A DNA stretch of 64,000 nt from JAYOEY01 sp038116945 (lineage in GTDB: Bacteria; Pseudomonadota; Alphaproteobacteria; MPNO01; UBA2964), in NCBI GenBank assembly GCA_038116945.1, contig JAYOEY010000003.1:124001-188000 (forward strand), written 5' to 3'. Position 1 is the stretch's first letter. Every line of letters begins with the position of its first letter. The notes under the pieces were generated by a model. It did not search any database. It saw only the letters and a program-made list of their open reading frames with translations, and was not told where the DNA came from. Below are positions 60,914 to 64,000 of this stretch, one piece after another. The position numbers were made by a program, and so were the translations under genes.

Positions 60914-63232
60914 TTACCCGCGCGCGTCCAGTATCTTCTTCAGCCGCTGCGGCGTGACGGGTGTCTGCGTTACCGCGCCGGGAACGCCGATGGCGGCGTC
61001 GATGGCGGATGCGATGGCGGCGGAGGCGCCGGTGATGCCGGCCTCGCCCGCGCCCTTGATGCCGAGCGGCGTACGGATCGAGGGGAAATCCTCGGTCAGC
61101 AGGATTTCGGGCTTCGGCAGCTCCTGCAATGTCGGCATCAGGTAATCGGCGAAGGTCACCGCCAGCGGCTGGCCGTCGGCGTCATAGGCGAACTCCTCGA
61201 ACAGCGTGCCGCCGATGCCCTGCGCCAGCCCGCCCACCAGCTGCCCGTCGACCATTGCCGGGTTGATGGCGCGGCCGATATCGTAGCCGATGATGTAGCG
61301 TTCGATATCCACCCCGCCGGTATCGGGGTCCACCTTCACGACCGCGATGTGCAGCCCGTACGGGTAGGTCTGGTGATCGATGTGGAAGAACGCCTCGCCC
61401 ATCAGGAACGGGTCGCGCTTGCCGCGCGCCTTGGACGCCGGCGCCAGCGCTTCCGCGACCTCGCCCAGCGTCACGGACGGGCCGGACGGGTTGCCTTCGG
61501 GATGAACGACGCCATCGGTGATGGTGAGCCGGTCCGCCGGCGTCTGTAACAGATCGGCCGCCATATCGAGCGCCTTTGCGCGGACCTGGAGCGCGGTTTC
61601 ATAAACCGCCGTGCCGGTTAGCACGGTGGCGCGGGACGCATGCGCCCCAACGCCGTATTCGATGCGGTCGGTGCGGCCGTGGACCACCTTGATGCGGCGG
61701 TAATCGGTGCCGAGCGTCTCGGCCGCGATCTGCGCCATGGCGGTCTCGAACCCCTGGCCGATCGACGCGCCGCCGGTCACCACCTCGACATGGCCGGTGA
61801 CGTCGACATAGATCTTGGACCCGTCGGTCGGGCCGAGCCCGCTTTTCTCGAAAAACATCGAGACCCCGGCGCCCACCAGCTCGCCATTGGCGCGGCGCTC
61901 TGCCAGTTCTTTCTCAATCGCGTCATAGCCGTAGGCTTCGAGCGTCTTGTCGAGCAGCCCTTCGTAATCGCCCGGATCGTGCTCGACAGAATCGCCCAGC
62001 ACGTCGAGATCGCGGCCCCACGGCATTTCCTCGAGCGCGATCAGGTTGCGGCGGCGCACCGCTAGCCGGCTCATGCCCATCTCTTCGGCGATGGCGTCCA
62101 TCAGGCGCTCGCGTACGAAGGTGCTTTCGAAACGGCCGGGTGAACGGTAGGTCGCCGCCGGCGTCTTGTTGGTCAGGCAGAAATGGCAGACCGAGCGGTA
62201 GTTGGGAATACGGTACGGGCCGGGCAACGTGCCGGTCGTCATGTTGGCGACGCGCGTGCCGTGGGTACGGATATAGCCGCCCTGATCGAGCCACAGCTCG
62301 TCGTCGATCGCCACCACCTCGCCGTCCTCGGCGACGGCGGCGCGGATTTTGTGGCGCTGCTGGCGCGACTGGTTGGCGGCCGTCAGATGTTCCTGCCGGT
62401 CCTCGATCCATTTGACCGGCCGGTCGAGCCGCATCGCGGCGACGCAGACCAGCACGTCCTCGGGGTAAAGCTCGCCCCTGATCCCGAACCCGCCGCCGGT
62501 GTGACCCTCGTACAGATGCACGCCCGACGCGGGCCGGTTCAGCATGCGGCAGAGGGTCTCGCGGTTGCGGTGCGGGACCTTGGCGGCGCCATGCATTTCC
62601 AGCACGTCGCGCGCCGCGTCGTAGCGCCCGACCGAGCCGCGGCATTCCAGCGGTACGCCCGAATGGCGGCCGACCTTTACATCCACCTCGACGATTTTGT
62701 AGGCCTCGGCAAAGCTCTTCTCGATATCGCCATAGCCCTGCTCGACCACGGCGGCCTCGGTTGTCTGGCCGTCCTTGAAGTCCTGCGGCGGGTCGTCGGC
62801 ATTGACCAGCACCGGCAGCGGCTCCAGGTCCAGTTCGACCAGCTCGGCAGCGTCCTCGGCGATATAGGCGTCCTCGGCGAACACCGCGGCAACCGGATCG
62901 CCGACATAGCGCACCCGTTCGCGCGCCAGCGCGTACTGGCGGAACAGGGCGAGCTGCGGGTTCGACCCTTCGCGGAAATCGATCGGCGGAATGTCGGCGA
63001 TATCGTCCGACGTCCATACCGCGACCACGCCCGGCAGCGCCTTCGCCGCCGCAATGTCGATCCCCTTGATAAGCCCGTGCGCGATGGGCGAGCGCACCAC
63101 CCGCATGTGAAGCTGGTCGGGAAAATTGACGTCGCCGACGAACCGGGCCCTGCCCGAAATCAGCGGCGGGTCTTCGAGCCGGTTAACGCTGTCGCCGAGA
63201 TGGCCCAGCATGTCGTTTCTCTGCGTAGCCAT
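60914..63232 (-). CDS. molybdenum hydroxylase large (molybdopterin) subunit, CoxL/aldehyde-oxidase-like
   Basis: A 772-residue Mo-cofactor subunit. It begins MATQRNDMLGHLGDSVNRLE; the family loop GGGFGIRGELYPEDV lies near residue 248, the TYRSPGRFES loop near 365, and the catalytic Glu in LGIKGAGEAGITGAS near 725. The active-site loop is not the AYxCSFR of true CO dehydrogenase, so another substrate is expected. Its ATG at 63232 shares one base with the stop of the 2Fe-2S gene. With the next two genes it forms a three-gene set of L, S and M subunits. Confidence 0.92.
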   Translation of the reverse strand: MATQRNDMLGHLGDSVNRLEDPPLISGRARFVGDVNFPDQLHMRVVRSPIAHGLIKGIDIAAAKALPGVVAVWTSDDIADIPPIDFREGSNPQLALFRQYALARERVRYVGDPVAAVFAEDAYIAEDAAELVELDLEPLPVLVNADDPPQDFKDGQTTEAAVVEQGYGDIEKSFAEAYKIVEVDVKVGRHSGVPLECRGSVGRYDAARDVLEMHGAAKVPHRNRETLCRMLNRPASGVHLYEGHTGGGFGIRGELYPEDVLVCVAAMRLDRPVKWIEDRQEHLTAANQSRQQRHKIRAAVAEDGEVVAIDDELWLDQGGYIRTHGTRVANMTTGTLPGPYRIPNYRSVCHFCLTNKTPAATYRSPGRFESTFVRERLMDAIAEEMGMSRLAVRRRNLIALEEMPWGRDLDVLGDSVEHDPGDYEGLLDKTLEAYGYDAIEKELAERRANGELVGAGVSMFFEKSGLGPTDGSKIYVDVTGHVEVVTGGASIGQGFETAMAQIAAETLGTDYRRIKVVHGRTDRIEYGVGAHASRATVLTGTAVYETALQVRAKALDMAADLLQTPADRLTITDGVVHPEGNPSGPSVTLGEVAEALAPASKARGKRDPFLMGEAFFHIDHQTYPYGLHIAVVKVDPDTGGVDIERYIIGYDIGRAINPAMVDGQLVGGLAQGIGGTLFEEFAYDADGQPLAVTFADYLMPTLQELPKPEILLTEDFPSIRTPLGIKGAGEAGITGASAAIASAIDAAIGVPGAVTQTPVTPQRLKKILDARG

Positions 63233-63711
63233 CAGGCGCTCTTCATCTTGTCGCGGGCTTCGCGCACCGCCTTGATGATGTTCTGGTAACCGGTGCAGCG
63301 GCACAGGTTCGACGCCAGCGCGTCGTTGAGCTCTTCGTCGCCGATATCGGGATTGGCCTCCAGCACGCCGGTCGCCAGCATCAGGAAGCCGGGGGTGCAG
63401 TAGCCGCACTGCAGCGCGTGATTGTCGGTGAAGGCCTGCTGCAGGGGATGCAGCCGGTCGCCATCGGCCAGCCCTTCGACGGTGCGGATCTTCTTTCCCT
63501 GTGCCTGGATGCCGAACATCAGGCAGGAACGCACCGGTTCGCCGTCGATCAGCACGGTGCAGGCGCCGCAGACGCCGTGTTCGCAACCCAGATGGGTGCC
63601 GGTCTGATGACAGTCGTCGCGGATCACGTCGGCCAGCGTCTTGCGGGGTTCCACCGTCGCGCTGTAATCGCGCCCGTTGATGTTGAGACTTATCTCGACC
63701 TTGTCAGCCAT
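63232..63711 (-). CDS. 2Fe-2S subunit of molybdenum hydroxylase (CoxS-like)
   Basis: A 159-residue two-cluster ferredoxin subunit. The plant-type cluster is GCEHGVCGACTVLIDG with the distal Cys in VRSC; the second, helical cluster uses CGYCTPGF and LCRCTGYQ. It transfers electrons from the Mo site to the FAD subunit. ATG 63711 follows the M subunit stop by six bases; its own stop overlaps the L subunit start. Length and layout are standard. Confidence 0.95.
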   Translation of the reverse strand: MADKVEISLNINGRDYSATVEPRKTLADVIRDDCHQTGTHLGCEHGVCGACTVLIDGEPVRSCLMFGIQAQGKKIRTVEGLADGDRLHPLQQAFTDNHALQCGYCTPGFLMLATGVLEANPDIGDEELNDALASNLCRCTGYQNIIKAVREARDKMKSA

Positions 63712-63717
63712 GTGTCC

Positions 63718-64000
63718 TTACCCCTTCGCCGCATCGTCGAGCGCACGGCGTACCATCGCGCGTACCAGGTCGCGCCGGTAATCGGCCGTGTTCTGCGCGT
63801 CTTCCATCGGATCGACCGCCCTGGACGCGGCATCCGCCGCCGCGTCGAACGCCGCCGGCCCCGCCGCCTGCCCGTTCAGCGCGGCCTCGGCCTCGGTAAT
63901 CCGCCTCGGCCGGTCCTCCGCCCCGCCGAGCCCGACGCGGGCATCCGCGATCCTGCCGTCCACCTCGCGATAGCACACGACCGCCATGGCGATGGCGAAA
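63718..64000 (-). CDS. FAD-binding subunit of molybdenum hydroxylase (CoxM-like), C-terminal part
   Basis: The gene runs off the right edge; only the last 94 codons are seen. The piece FAIAMAVVCYREVDGRIADA and RVGLGGAEDRP is the C-terminal domain of CO-dehydrogenase-type flavoproteins, and it ends MVRRALDDAAKG. It is the first gene of the M-S-L order on the minus strand. The N-terminal FAD loops lie outside the window. Confidence 0.85.
   Translation of the reverse strand, partial: FAIAMAVVCYREVDGRIADARVGLGGAEDRPRRITEAEAALNGQAAGPAAFDAAADAASRAVDPMEDAQNTADYRRDLVRAMVRRALDDAAKG

Noticed and set aside
59252..61549. 765-codon plus-strand frame opposite UbiD and Mo-subunit genes
   Set aside because: Shadow of two strongly supported minus-strand genes.
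1..64000. CRISPR array, prophage or insertion sequence
   Set aside because: No regularly spaced repeats, cas, integrase, phage or transposase motifs were seen; the repeats present are short palindromic elements and one pair of 44-base direct repeats.
1..64000. tRNA or rRNA genes
   Set aside because: No cloverleaf with a T-loop GTTCGA-type consensus and no rRNA segments were recognised in the intergenic regions read by eye; a covariance-model scan would be needed to exclude them fully.

Overview
The window is high-GC DNA (about 65% by eye) with dense, mostly operonic genes and many ATGA-type stop/start overlaps. The gene families suggest a free-living, metabolically versatile alphaproteobacterium, perhaps near Rhodospirillales: FerA-like NDP-forming acyl-CoA synthetase, AcuI, Rieske oxygenases, CoxLMS-type molybdenum hydroxylases, LeuCD duplicates, a PEP-CTERM protein and alphaproteobacterial REP-like repeats. 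That placement is inference. I saw no rRNA, tRNA, CRISPR array, phage or transposase gene.

Layout. 1-1.5 kb: leuCD (leuC cut by the window edge). 1.5-9 kb: an XRE regulator, a 4,5-dihydroxyphthalate-decarboxylase-like protein, a minus-strand operon (amidohydrolase, MetE-like protein, alpha/beta hydrolase), a divergent orphan gene behind a strong Fur-box-like inverted repeat, and another amidohydrolase. 9-10 kb: a PEP-CTERM protein. 9.9-15.7 kb: a five-gene minus-strand operon (AcuI, acyl-CoA dehydrogenase, hotdog thioesterase, FerA-like CoA synthetase, hydroxycinnamoyl-CoA hydratase-lyase) that looks like hydroxycinnamate/phenylpropanoid side-chain catabolism. 15.9-19.1 kb: a second acyl-CoA dehydrogenase and a divergent second leuCD. 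19.4-20.8 kb: an SNF-family transporter pseudogene with two in-frame stops. 20.8-24.3 kb: a class III cyclase with TPRs, a class II aldolase-like protein and an AsmA-like membrane-anchored protein. 24.5-27.9 kb: a plus-strand operon of a VOC protein, three tandem SDRs of exactly 252 residues each with unusual cofactor motifs, and a 2OG-Fe(II) oxygenase. 27.9-34.8 kb: an enolase-superfamily enzyme, an orphan hybrid-input histidine kinase, and a molybdenum hydroxylase (FAD subunit plus a fused 2Fe-2S/Mo subunit). 34.8-38.3 kb: a copper-handling pair, an isopropylmalate-dehydrogenase-like enzyme and a Sel1 protein. 38.4-46.5 kb: an acyl-CoA dehydrogenase, an SDR, an AhpD-like protein, a second dihydroxyphthalate-decarboxylase-like protein, and an operon of a second MetE-like protein, a VanA-like Rieske oxygenase and a quinone oxidoreductase. 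46.5-50 kb: a lipoprotein, cobalt-type nitrile hydratase with its accessory protein, and an amidohydrolase. 50-53.3 kb: an AT-richer VapBC45-like toxin-antitoxin pair, a CmcJ/NvfI-family oxidase, and a GIY-YIG gene bracketed by direct repeats and REP-like hairpins. 53.3-56.7 kb: a two-subunit Rieske dioxygenase and a convergent amidohydrolase. 57-60.8 kb: katG and a UbiD-family decarboxylase. 60.9-64 kb: a second molybdenum hydroxylase as three separate subunits.

Taken together, the region looks like an accessory catabolic island for aromatic, nitrile and heteroaromatic compounds. CoA-dependent side-chain shortening, O-demethylation or ring oxygenation by Rieske enzymes, Mo-dependent hydroxylation, and cofactor-free or prFMN decarboxylation all have candidate genes. 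The least explained parts are the SDR triplet, the MetE-like proteins in catabolic operons, and the iron-box-controlled orphan at 7.3 kb. The substrates cannot be read from the sequence.
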